A stretch of DNA of 64,000 bases from Scalesia atractyloides (Eukaryota; Streptophyta; Magnoliopsida; Asterales; Asteraceae). The notes under the pieces were generated by a model, which was not told where the DNA came from, made no database searches, and was given only the letters and a program-made list of their open reading frames with translations. The DNA lies in assembly GCA_947069175.1 (NCBI GenBank), contig CAMTDV010000022.1:38607027-38671026 (forward strand). Reading direction: 5' to 3'. Shown one piece after another: positions 33,047 to 45,816 of the stretch. Each line of letters starts with the position of its first letter. Positions within the stretch are counted from its first letter, which is position 1. Both the position numbers and the translations under genes were made by a program.

Positions 33047-36000
33047 TTAGAAATTTCGTCCTGAAATTTTAAGGAGTGGCTGAACTGGAAAAAGATGCGG
33101 GTATTTCTCGCGCATTGAGTCTTCACGTTCCCAAGTAAACTCAGGTCCTCGTTTTGATTCCCAACGCACCCTGACTATTGGAATACGACTTTGTCTCAAA
33201 CGCTTTTCATCGAAATCCATGATTTCTACTGGTCTTTCAACAAAGTGCATTGATTCATCAATTTGAATATCATCCAAGGGAATATGGAGATTTCCGTCGG
33301 CAAGACACTTTTCCAAGTTTGATACGTGAAATGTGGGATGAATTTTGTTGAGTTCTTCTGGTAGGTCAAGCTTGTATGCTACAGGACCTACTCTCTCGAG
33401 TATCTTGAATGGTCCCACATAGCGTGGTGCTAGCTTGCCCTTTTGACAGAAACAAACTACTCCCTTCCACGGTGATACTTTCAAAGTACTCTATCACCAA
33501 CACAAAACTCCAAAGGCTTCCGCCGTTTATCAGCGTAACTCTTTTGACGACTTCGAGCTGCTAGAAGATTATTGCGAATCTGAAGAATTTTGTCAGTCGT
33601 TTCTTGAATCAATTCAGGTCCAGTGATTTGCGCTTCACCAATTTCGTGCCACAACACAGGAGATCGGCATTTACGACCATATAAAGCTTCGAAAGGGGCC
33701 ATACCGATGCTTGAATGATAGCTATTATTGTACGAAAAATCAACTAACGGTAGATGAGTGTCCCAATTACCTTTGAAGTCTATGACACATGCTCACAACA
33801 TGTCTTCAAGGGTTTGTATGGTGCGCTCGGATTGTCCATCAGTTTGGGGGTGAAAGGCGATGCTAAGATCTAGACGTGTACCCATAGCGGATTGTACGGC
33901 TTGCCATGTTCGTGAAGTAAAACGGCCATCTCGATCAGAAATGATACTTAAGGGTACACCATGATGGCTCACAACTTCATTGATATAAATACGAGCTAAC
34001 TTCTCGTTCTTGAAGTCCTCACGTATTGGGATGAAATGAGCTGACTTGGTAAGACGATCAATGATTACCCATATGGTGTATACCCACTGGAGGTGCGAGG
34101 TAACCTGGTAATGAAATCCATGGTTATATTTTCCCACTTCCATACAGGTATTTCGGGTTGGACAAGAAGTCCTGACGGTCTTTGATGTTCAGCTTTCACT
34201 TTGGAACATGTAAGGCACTTGGAAACAAATATAGCGATATCCTTTTTCATACCAGGCCACCAGTTGGTGTATCATAGGTCTTGATACATCTTATCGGCTC
34301 CTGGATGTATAGAGTATCGTGTTTTGTGCGCCTCGTTCATGAGAAAAACGTGAAGATTGTCACGATCAGGTACCCAAATACGATTTAAGTAATAGAGAAT
34401 ACCATCTGACTTGGATTCTAGTTTAGTTTCAACTCCACAAGAAGTTCATCTCATACATCATTTTCTGTGACGGAAATATGATGAGCTGCTCTAATTCGAT
34501 TTTGAAGATCGGTCATAATTTGAGATCATAAAAGATGGATGGAGTTTGCATACCCCTTATGACTGAGAGCATCAGCCACAACATTAGCCTTGCCAGGATG
34601 ATATCGGATTTCACAATCATAGTCATTTAGGAGTTCGACCCATCGACGTTGCCTCATGTTCAATTCCTTTTGATTAAAGATATCCTGAAGGCTCTTGTGG
34701 TCAGTGTAGATTTCACACTTGGTACCATAGAGGTAATGTCTCCATATCTTAAGGGCAAACACGACGGCTCCAAGTTCTAAGTCGTGAGTGGTATAATTCT
34801 TCTCATGCACTTTGAGTTACCTTGAGGCGTAGGCTATCACCTTTCCTCTTTGCATTAGAACGCACCCTAACTCTTGCCCTGACACTTCGCAATAAACCAC
34901 AAAGTCTTCGCAACCATCAGGAAGTGTAAGTATAGGTGAATCACAAAGTTTTTGCTTTAAGGTTTGGAAAGCCTCTTCTTGCTTGGGTCCCCAACTAAAG
35001 GGTTTGCCCTTGTGAGTTAAGGCTGTGAGTGGAACGGCGATACGAGAAAAATTCGCAATGAAACGTCGATAATAGTCAACGAGACCAAGAAATGACCTAA
35101 CTTCAGTAGGAGTTTGTGGTGCTTGTCATTCTTGTACTGCTTTGATCTTTGCAGGATCTACATGAATCCCTTTGTCATTAACGACATGGCCAAGGAATTG
35201 CACTTCTTCTAACCAAAATTCACATTTCTAGAACTTGGCATAAAGCTTTTCCGTTCTCAAGAGTGTTAGAATGAGTCAAAAATGACGCTCATGATCGGAT
35301 TTGGTCTTGGAGTAGATAAGAATATCATCAATGAAAACTATAACGAAACGATCGAGATAGGGTTTGCACACCCTATTCATCAAATCCATGAAGACAGCAG
35401 GAGCATTGGTCAATCCCAAAGGCATGACCATGAATTCATAGTGGCCATAACGAGTCCGAAAAGCAGTCTTAGGAGTATCTTCTTCTCGTACTCTAAGTTG
35501 ATGATAACCAGAACGAAGGTCGATCTTTGAAAATTAGGTGGCACCTTGAAGTTGATCCAAAAGATCATCGATACGAGGTAATGGGTAGCGGTTTTTGATG
35601 GTCAGCTTGTTAAGCTCTCTATAGACGATGCACATACGAAAAGTACCATCTTTCTTTTTCACAAAGAGAACAGGCGCACCTCAAGGTGACGAGCTAGGAC
35701 GTATAAATCCTTTATCAGTCAACTCTTGCAGCTGACTAGCTAGTTCTTGCATCTCAGATGGGGCTAACCGATAGAGAGATTTTGAGATTGGTGTAGCACC
35801 AGGTACAAGATCAATGCGAAATTCGACTTCTCGCACAGGAGGAAGTCCTGAAACGTCGTCAGGAAAGACTTGAGGAAAATCTTTAACAACGGGGATGTCT
35901 TCGAGCTTCTTTCCTTGCCTTCCTTCTTGATGATATGAGCTAGGAACGCGATATAGTCTTTGCGAAGATATCTACGAGCTTGGAGGCAGGACATCAACTT

Positions 36001-36390
36001 AAGTGCTTTAGAAGGAGTTTCACCATAAATGCGCAAAGTTTGACCGCCAACGAGAGGAATTCGAATAAATTTTTCATAGCAAACAACTTCAGCATGATGC
36101 TGACTAAGCCAGTCCATACCGATGATAATATCGAAGCTACCCAACTTCATAGGAATAAGATCAATTGAAAAGTCTGGTCATTAAGAGTAAGAGTACAACC
36201 ATGAATGATCGAATCTAACGCAATAGGTTCACCATCAGCAACTTCCACCGGCAAGACTAACACGTGATAAATCGAGAATAGGTTCGAATTCTAAGGACAC
36301 AAAACTTTTATCCGCACCAGTATCAAATAGTATGGATGCATATATACCGTTAATAAGGAACGTACCATTGACCACATTGTTATCAGCCCT
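33047..36390 (-). pseudogene. pol of Tekay B (broken)
   Basis: Minus-strand pieces in order: protease (LFDTGADKSFVS, about 36340-36290), linker with DWLSQHHAEVV (36150-35764), RT in several frames (the FIDD-LIYSKS region reverse-complemented at about 35300-35340), RNase H (34810-34526, HEKNYTTHDLELGAVV and TDHKSLQ), integrase (34250-33793: CLTCSKVKAEHQRPSG, DRLTKSAHFIP, SDRDGRFTSRTW, HPQTDGQSERTIQTL), and the C-terminal part with chromodomain (33484-33047, PEFTWERED). No piece is longer than about 145 codons. The chromodomain Trp is kept. Confidence 0.85.
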
Positions 36391-37728
36391 AGCTTGATTG
36401 GCGTTGATGTTGAAAGCCCTTCCTCTAGCAGGTGGATTAGCTTGATTTTGGTCTTGAGCTTGGGCATTAATGATGTTCACTAGGCTGTGGGCAGGTGTTA
36501 CGAAAATGGGTTGGATCGCCACAGTTGAAACATGCTCTGACAGGTTGCATCATTGGGTAGTTGGGTTGATAGTAAGGTTGAGCCATAGGTTGAGCAGGTG
36601 GTAAAAGTAAGGGTTGTTGATTTTGGGCTTGGCCCCACCACTTGATTATTGGTTTGGGCTGGTGGTGGGTTGTGGTTTGGTTTTTGGAGGACACGACAGG
36701 TTTGAATCGTGTGACCAGCACGGCCACAACTTGTGTAGTACTGGCAGGGGTTCTCAGGAGGGTGATGGTATTGACATCGATTGCATTTTGGGTGCGGACC
36801 AGCATATGGCTTCTTGAATGGGGACGGCTTGAGGGGCGACTTGCGTGATTGGGGCAGCAGTGATAGGAGAATTGGTTTGGGTAACGGCGAAATTTTTCCC
36901 ATTACGCTTCCTTTTTCCAGCAAATTTGGAAGATGAACCTGCTGGATTGGGTTTGGAGTTTCAACAGATGCCTTTTCTTTCTTTTTCTCATCTTTAAAAT
37001 CGCCATTTCGAATGCGATTTTCCATCAGTTCGGTAGCCAGTTCCATGGCAGCTTCGAGTGTTGCAGGTGAAGTACTTAGCACTGAATCTTGAATCTTCGA
37101 GGGAAGGCCTCGAATGTAATGCTCGATTAGACGATAAAGGGGAGTGAACAGGTTAGGGACCATCTGATTAAACTCGAGGAATCTTTTGTTGTATGTGGTG
37201 TGGTCTCCCTCCTTTTGCTTTAATGAATAAAACTCGTCTTCCAGCTTTTTGATTTCGCTTCTTGGGCAGAAGCGTCTTGTCATGATTTCCTTCAACTCAT
37301 CCCAAGTCAAGGCCATAGCAGCTTCAGCACCTCGCTTACCCTTTTCGGTGTTCCACCAGGTAAGCGCTACTCCAAACAGCCGACAGTAGCATAGCGCACC
37401 TTGCGATCATCAGGACAATCACAATTGAGAAAAGTGCTTTCCATCTTCTCAAACCAACGGAGGAGAGCAGTGACACCTTCAATCCCTTCAGATTTTGGGG
37501 GATCGCAGGACTTGAAATGCTTGTAGGTACATTTGGTGGTGTTGGGAGGAGGGTTGGCGATATTTTGCCCGTCTTGGTTGGTGGGGTTAGTGGGATTGGC
37601 AACTAGTGCTTGTTGAACTTGCATAACAATACCAGGAAGTACGGCAGCCATATGTTGAGTGATTGAGTGGCTATAGGATCGCTGGATCTTCCTGACCTTC
37701 TACCGCCTCGAGAATGTCTAGCAGACAT
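36391..37728 (-). pseudogene. gag of Tekay B (broken)
   Basis: Starts with ATG at 37728 on the minus strand (MSARHSRGGR). The core is split over 37651-37367 and 37316-36498 (SLKQKEGDHTTYNKRFLEFN, MVPNLFTPLYRLIEHYIRG). CCHC knuckles read CTSCGRAGHTIQTC-like (damaged) and CFNCGDPTHFRNTC (about 36540-36490). Frameshifts lie near 37380 and 36700. Confidence 0.85.
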
Positions 37729-37877
37729 CTACAGGAAATACAAAGCGAGATTATGAATTGAACGTTCTTAGGAGTCATGTGTCGTAAAAAAAATGAAACA
37801 ACATAAAATAAATGAAACATGAATTTAACTACATCCATAGGATGTCTTGGGCTTGCTTAAGATTGGGCCTCCAAATG
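37729..37877 (-). other. Gag-proximal end of the Tekay B leader
   Basis: Contains ACACATGACTCCTAAG and CATCCATAGGATGTCTTGGG-like text shared with the other Tekay leaders. AAATG at 37873-37877 is the target site duplication of Tekay C. Confidence 0.6.
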
Positions 37878-38055
37878 TGTAACATTCATCGAAAAACGGG
37901 TTTCCAAACCCGCTTCGTTTATTAATCAGATACTCAGTTATAATCTTTCGTGGCGTATTTATTGCTTGATAAATTTTAAACAATACATAATTAATATATA
38001 TTAAAATTTTAAACCATAATTATTAAATAACAAAAAAAATACGCATTAAAAAAAT

Positions 38056-38125
38056 AAGGGAGACGCCGGGTTTCGAACCCGGGGCACCCGCAAACCCAAA
38101 CACACAACACACCGCTACACCACAT
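38056..38125 (-). other. Antisense tRNA-like module, Tekay C 5' LTR
   Basis: Minus strand: GTGGTGTAGCGGTGTG (A-box-like) and CCCGGGTTTCG-type B-box (GGGTTCGAAACCCGG), followed by a T7 run. The acceptor stem is not convincing. Confidence 0.6.
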
Positions 38126-38510
38126 ACTCAATATCTGATACAACCAAATCAAATAACCTTTTATACTCTCGTATATCTTGGACAGGTTCAAAATGCCGCC
38201 CAATGTAACGGCACCCAGTCAACCGGAAATCACCAAGATTTCCGTTCCTCTTCAATTGAGCACGAAATTGACTCTAATCATGGACCTAGACTCAATTACG
38301 AGTCAAACCATATTCAAATCGTGAATACAAGTCAATTTACCATAACCGCTTTTGACCAAAAACCGAAGCACAATTCAAGCAACCTCCTTTCACTGTAAAT
38401 AGAGAGTTCTGAAATCATTAGAAGGCTTACACACTCCTAAAACTGCTTGCAATCTTTATTCATCAGAAACCTCGTCGGAAAACACTTGCTATCCGTCCCA
38501 ATTGGTCGGG

Positions 38511-38575
38511 TTGTGCACACACGCGAAGCAAAGGTTAGGAGTTCGAATCGGTTCCATGCCATAGCCCCTGCAATA
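38511..38575 (+). other. Half of tRNA-like module 2, Tekay C 5' LTR
   Basis: Only the loop, right hairpin arm and B-box (GAGTTCGAATC) remain; the left arm was lost in the LTR deletion. Confidence 0.6.
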
Positions 38576-38652
38576 ATCAAACCTTTTTATTTAATCAGTA
38601 TATGAAAAGGTGTAGTAAGTGTATAAATATAATTAAAACCAGATAATTAAAC

Positions 38653-39068
38653 GGGTTAGACACACAGTCCAGCGGTGGACTGTGTGCAATTATAACATTC
38701 AAGTCCCGAGTTCGATTCTGTACGTATCCGGTTCCCGCAATAACAAAACATTTTTTCTTTTAAGTTTAACAGAACACCCCTCAGATAGTACTTAAGTTTA
38801 ATATAAATCTTAATTTAAATGGGTTAGACACCCAGCCCAGTTGGTTGGGCTGGGTGCAAATCAAAGCAATGGTCACGGGTTCGATGCGGGTTATACGCAC
38901 CGGTTCTGCAGATTTTAAAACCTTTTTAAAATAACTAATTTCTGAAATATTCTAGTCAGTATATAAATATAATTAAATCTGAGTTTATTTCGGGTTAGAC
39001 ACGTAGCTCAGTTGGTAAGCTGCGTGCACGTATACGAGAGGTCCCGAGTTCGAACCTCACTCAGCGCA
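38653..39068 (+). other. tRNA-like modules 3, 4 and 5, Tekay C 5' LTR
   Basis: Modules at 38653-38735 (stem CACACAGTCCA), 38821-38903 (stem CACCCAGCCCA / TGGGCTGGGTG) and 38991-39068 (CGTAGCTCAGTTGG, one base lost in the right arm). Each has a TTCGA B-box core. TATATAAATATAATTAAA precedes module 5, and T-runs follow modules 3 and 4. Confidence 0.7.
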
Positions 39069-40094
39069 TATAAAAACACAGTCTACCGGTCAAGACCCGG
39101 TCAACGGTCAACGGTCAAAAGTCAATTTTTTTATTCTTATTTATTTCTTTTTAAGGTTATTTATTTAATAGAAAAATCATTTTAAAATACTTAAAAATAA
39201 GATTATTAAGGTTAGAAAACTTCCTTAAACTCACAAAAATAAATCTAAAAATCCCATTAAAGAGCACTAATTAAAAATATTAATCTCAACCAAAATTTAT
39301 TTATTTATCAAATCATTTTTGTTATTATCTAGGTTAGTTCTTCCCTCGTCAATCGAATCATAAATTCGTGCGCCTTCATCATCATCAAAGAACGCACCCA
39401 TTGTGAGTGAATCTCTATCAATTCCCGTTTTAATATATTTTGGGGTGTATCATGTGTCGTATAATTCTTTTATTATATATATAAACACTTGTGCATACAT
39501 CATATCCGTGATCAAATGTGTATCAAATTGTTTGTGTGGGATTATATGTAGATTGGATTTATCATTTTCAGTGCACGCATTTCATTAGGCCCATCAGTTC
39601 CCCGTGGGAGACGGGTTGAGCATCAGGTGCCTCATAAGATCGGCTCCATTTGATTGAGCCTTGATCTCACATTCATCATCATTCATATCATATACTCATC
39701 CAAAGTGGTTTGTGTTTGTTTACTTATATATGTTTGCTCACATGTGATTATTGCACAAATTTTCCATATTAAATAAAACAAGAAATTAATAACAATGTTT
39801 TATCAAGGTTCACTCGCCAACTTTTGTTGACCCAAAATATCCCCCGTTTTACACATGATACAGGTGATCCAGCTGAGGCAAGAAACAGTAGGAAGGCCTA
39901 GAAGAATAAACCAGTTTAACTTTGGATTATTTACATAGTTTCATTTCCTTGTAATTGTATGACTTTTGATTTGGATATTTAAGTTGTAATTTGAATTTAA
40001 TAAATATGAAACATTTTAGTAAACATCATGAGCTTTGGTGATAACCCAATTATGCCTCGACTCTTATTCCGCTGCGGGACGGGGTGTGACAGAT

Positions 40095-40107
40095 TGGTAT
40101 CAGAGCC
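40095..40107 (+). other. Primer binding site, tRNA-iMet type (Tekay C)
   Basis: TGGTATCAGAGCC, three bases after the LTR. Confidence 0.95.
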
Positions 40108-40898
40108 ATGACTATAGGGATATAGGATAGGTTATTAGACCCTTAGAGCCTATACTATAGTTGATTAAAATTTTAAATTGTTCATGCGTTACATACAAAA
40201 TTCATGATGTCTATATGCTTTATGTTTATTTTTACACTCAATGTTAAGCAAGCATGCTCACAAATACATGTTATTATACAATGCTCATCATGAATCATAT
40301 CCTCATAACATATCATATCCATGAGAGCACACCCCTCACGATTACCATGATTTTTGCAATGATTTTTGTATTTTCAAATCACATCAAAGTGAGTTCTCAT
40401 GATGGGCATGTAGTAACTGGAAGGGTACGAGTACCGGTAGTCGGAACGTCCTGTCTAGGCTTGGCATTCTATAAATCCAAAATAAAGGACCAGTTTGCCT
40501 ACCTGGGGACTAACGATGAGATTACGAAGGACCTATTAGGCCAAAGCATACTATACCAAACGTCGTGTGAGCTAACCCCACTTTGAGTTGTCATTGTGTC
40601 TACACCTGGACACCCTCCTACCATACATCTCGCAATTATATTTTCCGATTTTCATTCGGGTGGTGCGAGTGTTAATCCGCCAACACCAGTGTGAATCCTA
40701 CCAAGCCCAATAGTCATGGGGGCCCACATGACTACACAGGCGATGGTATGGGGACATTGAGGCCCAAACATGAGCAAACCCAAGACATCTATGGATGTAG
40801 TTAAATTATTGCCAATTATGTTGTTTTTCATTCTTTTTACGACACATGACACCTAGAAAATTCTTAAACTCACAATCTTCCTATGTATGTTCCTATAG
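40108..40898 (+). other. Leader of Tekay C
   Basis: Contains the block shared by all four elements (about 40382-40610) with GGTACGAGTACC and GTCGGAACGTCC. No credible frame. Confidence 0.6.
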
Positions 40899-42156
40899 AT
40901 GTCAGCTAGGCAACTACGTGGAGGTAGAAAGTCAGGAAGATCAAATGAACGCTTGGCCACACAAATTGCTAAACAAATGGCTGCAGTGCTTCCTGACATC
41001 GTAATTCAAGTTCAACAAGCTCTCACCGCAAATCCCATCAACCCTCTCAATCAAGAAGACAAGAGCATCGCCAACCCTCCCTCCAAAAAGTGCTCCTACA
41101 AACACTTCAAATCTTGCGATCCCCCAAAGTATGAAGGGACCGAAGGTGTTACTGCTCTCCTTCACTGGTTTGAAGAAATGGAGAACAATTTCCTCAATTG
41201 CGATTGTCCCGAGGATCGCAAGGTACGTTATGCAACTGGAAGACTGTTTGGGGTAGCCCTTACCTGGTGGAACACGGAAAAGGGTAAACGAGGAGTTGAA
41301 GATGCCATGGCTTAACATGGGAAGAGTTAAGGGAACTCATGACAAGACGCTTCTGTCCAAGAAGCGAAATCAAAAAGCTGGAAGACGAATTCCACTCACT
41401 AAAACAAAAGGAAGGAGATCACACTTCCTATAATAAAAGATTTCTCGAGCTAAATCAGATGATCCCAAATTTGTTCACCCCCGTGTACCGCTTGGTTGAA
41501 ATTACATTCGAGGTCTTCCCTCGAAAATTCAAGACTCGGTTTTAAGCACTTCGCCTGCAACACTTGAAGCCGCGATGGAGTTAGCTACAGAACTCACTGA
41601 AAATCGCATTCGGAACGGAAAATTCAAAGATGAAAAGAAGAAAGCACCCATAGAGACCTCAACTACAAACCACTCAGTCTCATCCTCAAGGTTTGCTGGT
41701 AAGAGGAAACGTAATGGCAAGAATTTTGCTGTCACTCAAACCAACCCTCCTATCACTGCTGCACCGATCACCCAAATTGCTCCTTCAGCTGCACCATTCA
41801 AAAAGCGATACACCGGCCCACACCCAAAATGCAACCGTTGTCAATACCATCACCCTCCCGAAGCTCCTTGCCAACATTGCACAAGCTGCGGCCGTGCAGG
41901 TCACACCATCCAAACCTGCCGTATCCTTCAACGAATGAACCGCGATTAACCCAAACCAACACAAAATCAGATAGTGGGTCATGCTCAACAACCCCTATTT
42001 TTACCACCTGCACCACATGCAGCCCAAACTTACTACCAACCCAACTACCCCATGATGCAACCCATGCGAGCTTGTTACAACTGTGGGGACCCAAACCACT
42101 TCAGGAACACTTGTCCACGCTTGGTGAACATCATCCATGCTCAAGCTCAAGCGAAC
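40899..42156 (+). pseudogene. gag of Tekay C, first part (interrupted by Tekay D)
   Basis: ATG at 40899 opens MSARQLRGGR. The Gag core (HWFEEMENNFLNCD, ALTWWNTEKGKRG) is open to 41315, where one base is missing (GATGGCTTAAC against GATGGCCTTAAC in A). Further pieces are 41339-41545 and 41575-41949 with CTSCGRAGHTIQTC; CYNCGDPNHFRNTC follows at about 42070-42115. The frame is cut at 42156 by Tekay D (duplication CGAAC) and resumes at 51415. Confidence 0.85.
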
Positions 42157-42326
42157 TGTAACATCCGCCAAAAACCGGATTTACCAAACCGCTTCGTTTA
42201 TTAACCGAACAACCAGTTAAAAATTTCGATGGCGTATTTAATGCCCAAATTAATTTTAAACGATGCATAATTAATAAGTATATTAGAATATAAAATTTAT
42301 TTTTGAAAATGTATTAAAAATAATAT

Positions 42327-42405
42327 GCTGAAGCCGGGACTCGAACCCGGGTCAGCCGAGAGCCAGCAAAGCTTTAACACACACACATTCAACCGCTCCG
42401 CCACT
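42327..42405 (-). other. Antisense tRNA-Ser-like module, Tekay D 5' LTR
   Basis: Minus strand: GTGGCGGAGCGG (A-box), then GGGTTCGAGTCCC (perfect B-box) and CGGCTTCAGC. A T5 run lies about 10 bases downstream on the minus strand. Confidence 0.7.
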
Positions 42406-43394
42406 CGTGATCTTTGTTTACATATTGAAACAATTAATACATAAATTAAATCTGGAAATCAAAACCCATTACACAACGCGCCCAAATCCGCTCACGCCGG
42501 AAATCCCGACAATTTCGTCAAGTTTGCCGTTTCTTTTTGGTCATAACGTAAACATTAACAGTAAGGTCGGTTATAACCGAAGAAAACCATCAATTACATT
42601 CATTGCCTTAATTTCTATTGAAACCGAAAATACAACTCAAATCCGGGATTATACCTTGTTCATCAGTTAATCTCACGAAGCTATTCAACTTGCACTCTTC
42701 ATTTCACTCAGAAAACTTCGCCGGAAGTCGCTGGAATTCTCTGTAAATTAACCGGAAAGTTTCGCCGGAAAACCGAATTCAATCCATCTTTTCTTCTTAC
42801 CCAAAAATAAGATCATAGAACTCTACTGACATCACTCCCACTCACCTTAAACCTCTGAAGAATCTCTGTCGCAAGAAATTTCACTCGCCGGAATTCTCTG
42901 CAAGTCGCCGGAAAACCGAGATTTCATCTACACGGTAAATACCTCGATTCTTTCCGTTTTAATCCGATGTTAGACTGTTACTAACTTCAATCAACCATCA
43001 GAATCTATCCCAGACGACGTAGCCGGAATATCAGCTCTCGCCGGAAAAACCTCTGAAACTTCTGATCTTATGCTGTGAATCGGTATAACCCTCCAAACTC
43101 CTGTAAATCCTTGTTTAAGTACCTCCATATCATAACTAATCGAACAAAACTGGTAATTGACTCTAACAGCCGAAGTTCACAAACAGAGCCGACGAGTCTT
43201 CGCCGGAGTTCTGTGAAAGACGCTGATCGGTATATTCTTTCCCCCAAACTCTCTCCATTCATTATCTTTCAATTGCGTATAATGTTTGATAATCAAATTA
43301 GACATAAATCAGTCAAGTTATCACTGTCCGTGTTCTTGAGCGAAGAAGACGAAGACGGGTTATAATATAAGTTTAATTAAAATCAGTTTATGAA

Positions 43395-43477
43395 CGGGTT
43401 AGACACACAGTCCAGCGGTGGACTGTGTGCAAACAAAAACACCATACGTCCCGAGTTCGATTCTTGTCACACGCACC
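43395..43477 (+). other. Sense tRNA-like module 1, Tekay D 5' LTR
   Basis: Perfect hairpin CACACAGTCCA / TGGACTGTGTG and B-box GAGTTCGATTC; a T-run follows near 43499. Confidence 0.7.
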
Positions 43478-43565
43478 TTCACAGAAATAAAATGCCTTTT
43501 TTTCTAGAGACCGAACCGGGTTAACTTCAGTAAGATGTTAAGTATAATAAAAACAAATAATTACC

Positions 43566-43645
43566 AAGTTGACACACAGTCTAGCGGTGGATTGTGTGCC
43601 AAACTAAACCACAGGTCCCGGGTTCGAGACCTGTGGCGAGCACCG
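43566..43645 (+). other. Sense tRNA-like module 2, Tekay D 5' LTR
   Basis: Hairpin CACACAGTCTA / TGGATTGTGTG: compared with the 3' LTR copy (CACACAGTCCA / TGGACTGTGTG) both arms have changed. B-box GGGTTCGAGAC with an inverted CACAGGTC / GACCTGTG around it. Confidence 0.7.
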
Positions 43646-43733
43646 AGCGAGACATTAAAATCGTTTTTAAAATAAATGATTTTCGGATTAATTCAATTAG
43701 TATATAAATATAATTAAAAACAGAAATATTTCA

Positions 43734-43810
43734 GGTTAGACACGTAGCTCAGTTGGTAGAGCTGCGTGCACGCGAACGGGAGGTCTCGGGTTCGAGCCTC
43801 ACCCGGCGCA
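43734..43810 (+). other. Sense tRNA-like module 3, Tekay D 5' LTR
   Basis: CGTAGCTCAGTTGGTAGAGCTGCG (tRNA D arm/A-box in an extended stem) and B-box GGGTTCGAGCC. TATATAAATATAATTAAAAA lies upstream; a T6 run is at about 43868. Confidence 0.8.
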
Positions 43811-44979
43811 TACACTTACACAATAAAACCGGTCAACGGTCAACAAGTCAACGGTCAAAAAGTCAACATTTTTTATTATTTTTATTTATTTATTTTATTT
43901 AAAAATCAATTAAAAATACTTAAAAATAACATTTTTAAGGTTAGAAAATAGCCTAAAACTCACAAAAATATATCCAAAAATTCTATTAAAGTTGTTAATA
44001 AAATCCATTTATTTACCTTACTTTTTCATTATTAATTAGGTTAGTTATTCCTCGTCGATCAATCCTCTAAACTCGTGCGCATTCATCATCATTCACCGAA
44101 CGCACCCACTGTGAGTGAATCTCTACAAATTCCCCGTTTAAATCACGTTTTTGGGGTGTATCATGTGTCTAACTATTTATTATATTCAAATCATTGTGCA
44201 TTCATCATATCATGAATAAATGTGTATTCAGTTCGTATAAACTGTTTGAGTGGTTATTGTTTAGGTTAATTTATTATTTTCAGTACATGCAATTTCATAG
44301 GCCGCCGCTCCCCATTACAGTATGAGTGTTGAGCATGTTCCCCATTACATTATGAGCGTGAACCTGGCGTGCCAACATACGATCGGCTCCGTTTGATTGA
44401 GCCTTGATCGCACAGACATTTATTATTTTCAGTACATGCAATACGATCGACTCCGTTTGATTGAGCGTTGATCGCACAGTTTCATTTATGTTATATATTT
44501 ATGCAAGTTGATATGTTATTGTATGCTATTGGTTTGTTAATGTATGTTATTGTTTGTTGTTGTTTGATATCGTATGCTAATGGTTTGTAATTGTATGCTA
44601 ATTGTTGTTATTGTATGTTTATTTACGTTTGTTCATATATGAATATTGCACAATTTTCCATATTAAATACAATAAGAAATAAATAATAAATGTTTTCTAA
44701 CAAGGTTCACTCGCCAACTTTTTGTTGATCCAAAAACCATTTTTACATATGATACAGGTGAACAGGATGAAGCATGGAAGACATAGGAAATTGCCTTAGA
44801 AGAAAAATAATGAAGTTTAGAAGGATGAATAGAACATGTTGTATTTGTTGATATGATTGTATGATCTCTTTTAAATTGAAATAATAAATATGAAACATTA
44901 TAATAAATGTCATGAGCTTTGATGAAAACCCAATCATGCCCCGGTCACCTTTTCCGCTGCGGGTCGGGGTGTGACAGAT

Positions 44980-44992
44980 TGGTATCAGAGCC
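44980..44992 (+). other. Primer binding site, tRNA-iMet type (Tekay D)
   Basis: TGGTATCAGAGCC, three bases after the LTR. Confidence 0.95.
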
Positions 44993-45816
44993 ATGACTAT
45001 AGGGATATAGGATAGGTTATTAGACCCTTAGAGCCTATACTATAGTTGACTAGATTTTAATTGTTTATGTGGTTACATGCAAACTTGTGATATTTATTTG
45101 TTTCATATTTATTACATACACAAATGCATGCAAACATTTCCAATATTACATTTTGTGATACCTAGTGAATTATACTTACAGTCAAACATACATACTTACA
45201 TACATATTCATCATACATGTTACAATATTCACATATTCAAATCATCTTCATACTTCCGTTATTCAAGATTTTGTCGCATTTTTCATTTTTCAAATCTCAT
45301 CAAAGTGAGTTCTGCGACGGGCATGTCGTAACTGTAAGGGTACAAGTACCGTAGTCGGAACGTCCTGTCTAGGTCGGCATTCGTATAAATCCAATATAAC
45401 GGACCAGTTTGCCTACCTGGGGACTAACAATGAGAGTACGAAGGACCTATTAGGCCAAAGCATGCCACACCAAACGTCGTTCGAACTAACCCCACTTTGA
45501 GGTGTCACCGTGTCCACACCTGGACAAATTCCGAATATCATACGTTACATATTTCTCGATTTTCTCCGGGTTTTAGTGTACGTAACCAGGCTAACACATG
45601 CGAACCATATGAAAAAACCCGGTAATCATGGGGGCCCACGTGATTACGAAGGTGAAGTATGGCGGCATGCAAGGCCCAATTACGAGCAAAGCCCAAGACA
45701 TTCTATGGATGTAGTAGATTTATTTTGCTATGTTTATTTTATGAATGTTCATTCCTAAATACGACACATGATCCCAAAAGCATCCAACTCATACTCTTGA
45801 TATGTATTTCTTGTAG
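44993..45816 (+). other. Leader of Tekay D
   Basis: Contains the shared leader block (about 45297-45520) with GGTACAAGTACC, GTCGGAACGTCC and GACCAGTTTGCC. No credible frame. Confidence 0.6.

Larger units (their letters stand above)
37878..40091 (+). mobile_element. 5' LTR of Tekay C (2214 bp, with internal deletion)
   Basis: TGTAACATTCATCG...GGGGTGTGACA. At 38506-38512 the text jumps from CTATCCGTC to CCAATTGGTCGGG; the 3' LTR has about 400 more bases here, including tRNA-like module 1 and the first half of module 2. Confidence 0.92.
42157..44976 (+). mobile_element. 5' LTR of Tekay D (2820 bp)
   Basis: TGTAACATCCGCC...GGGGTGTGACA. Contains one antisense and three sense tRNA-like modules and a twofold hairpin repeat (44378-44480). 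Confidence 0.93.
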
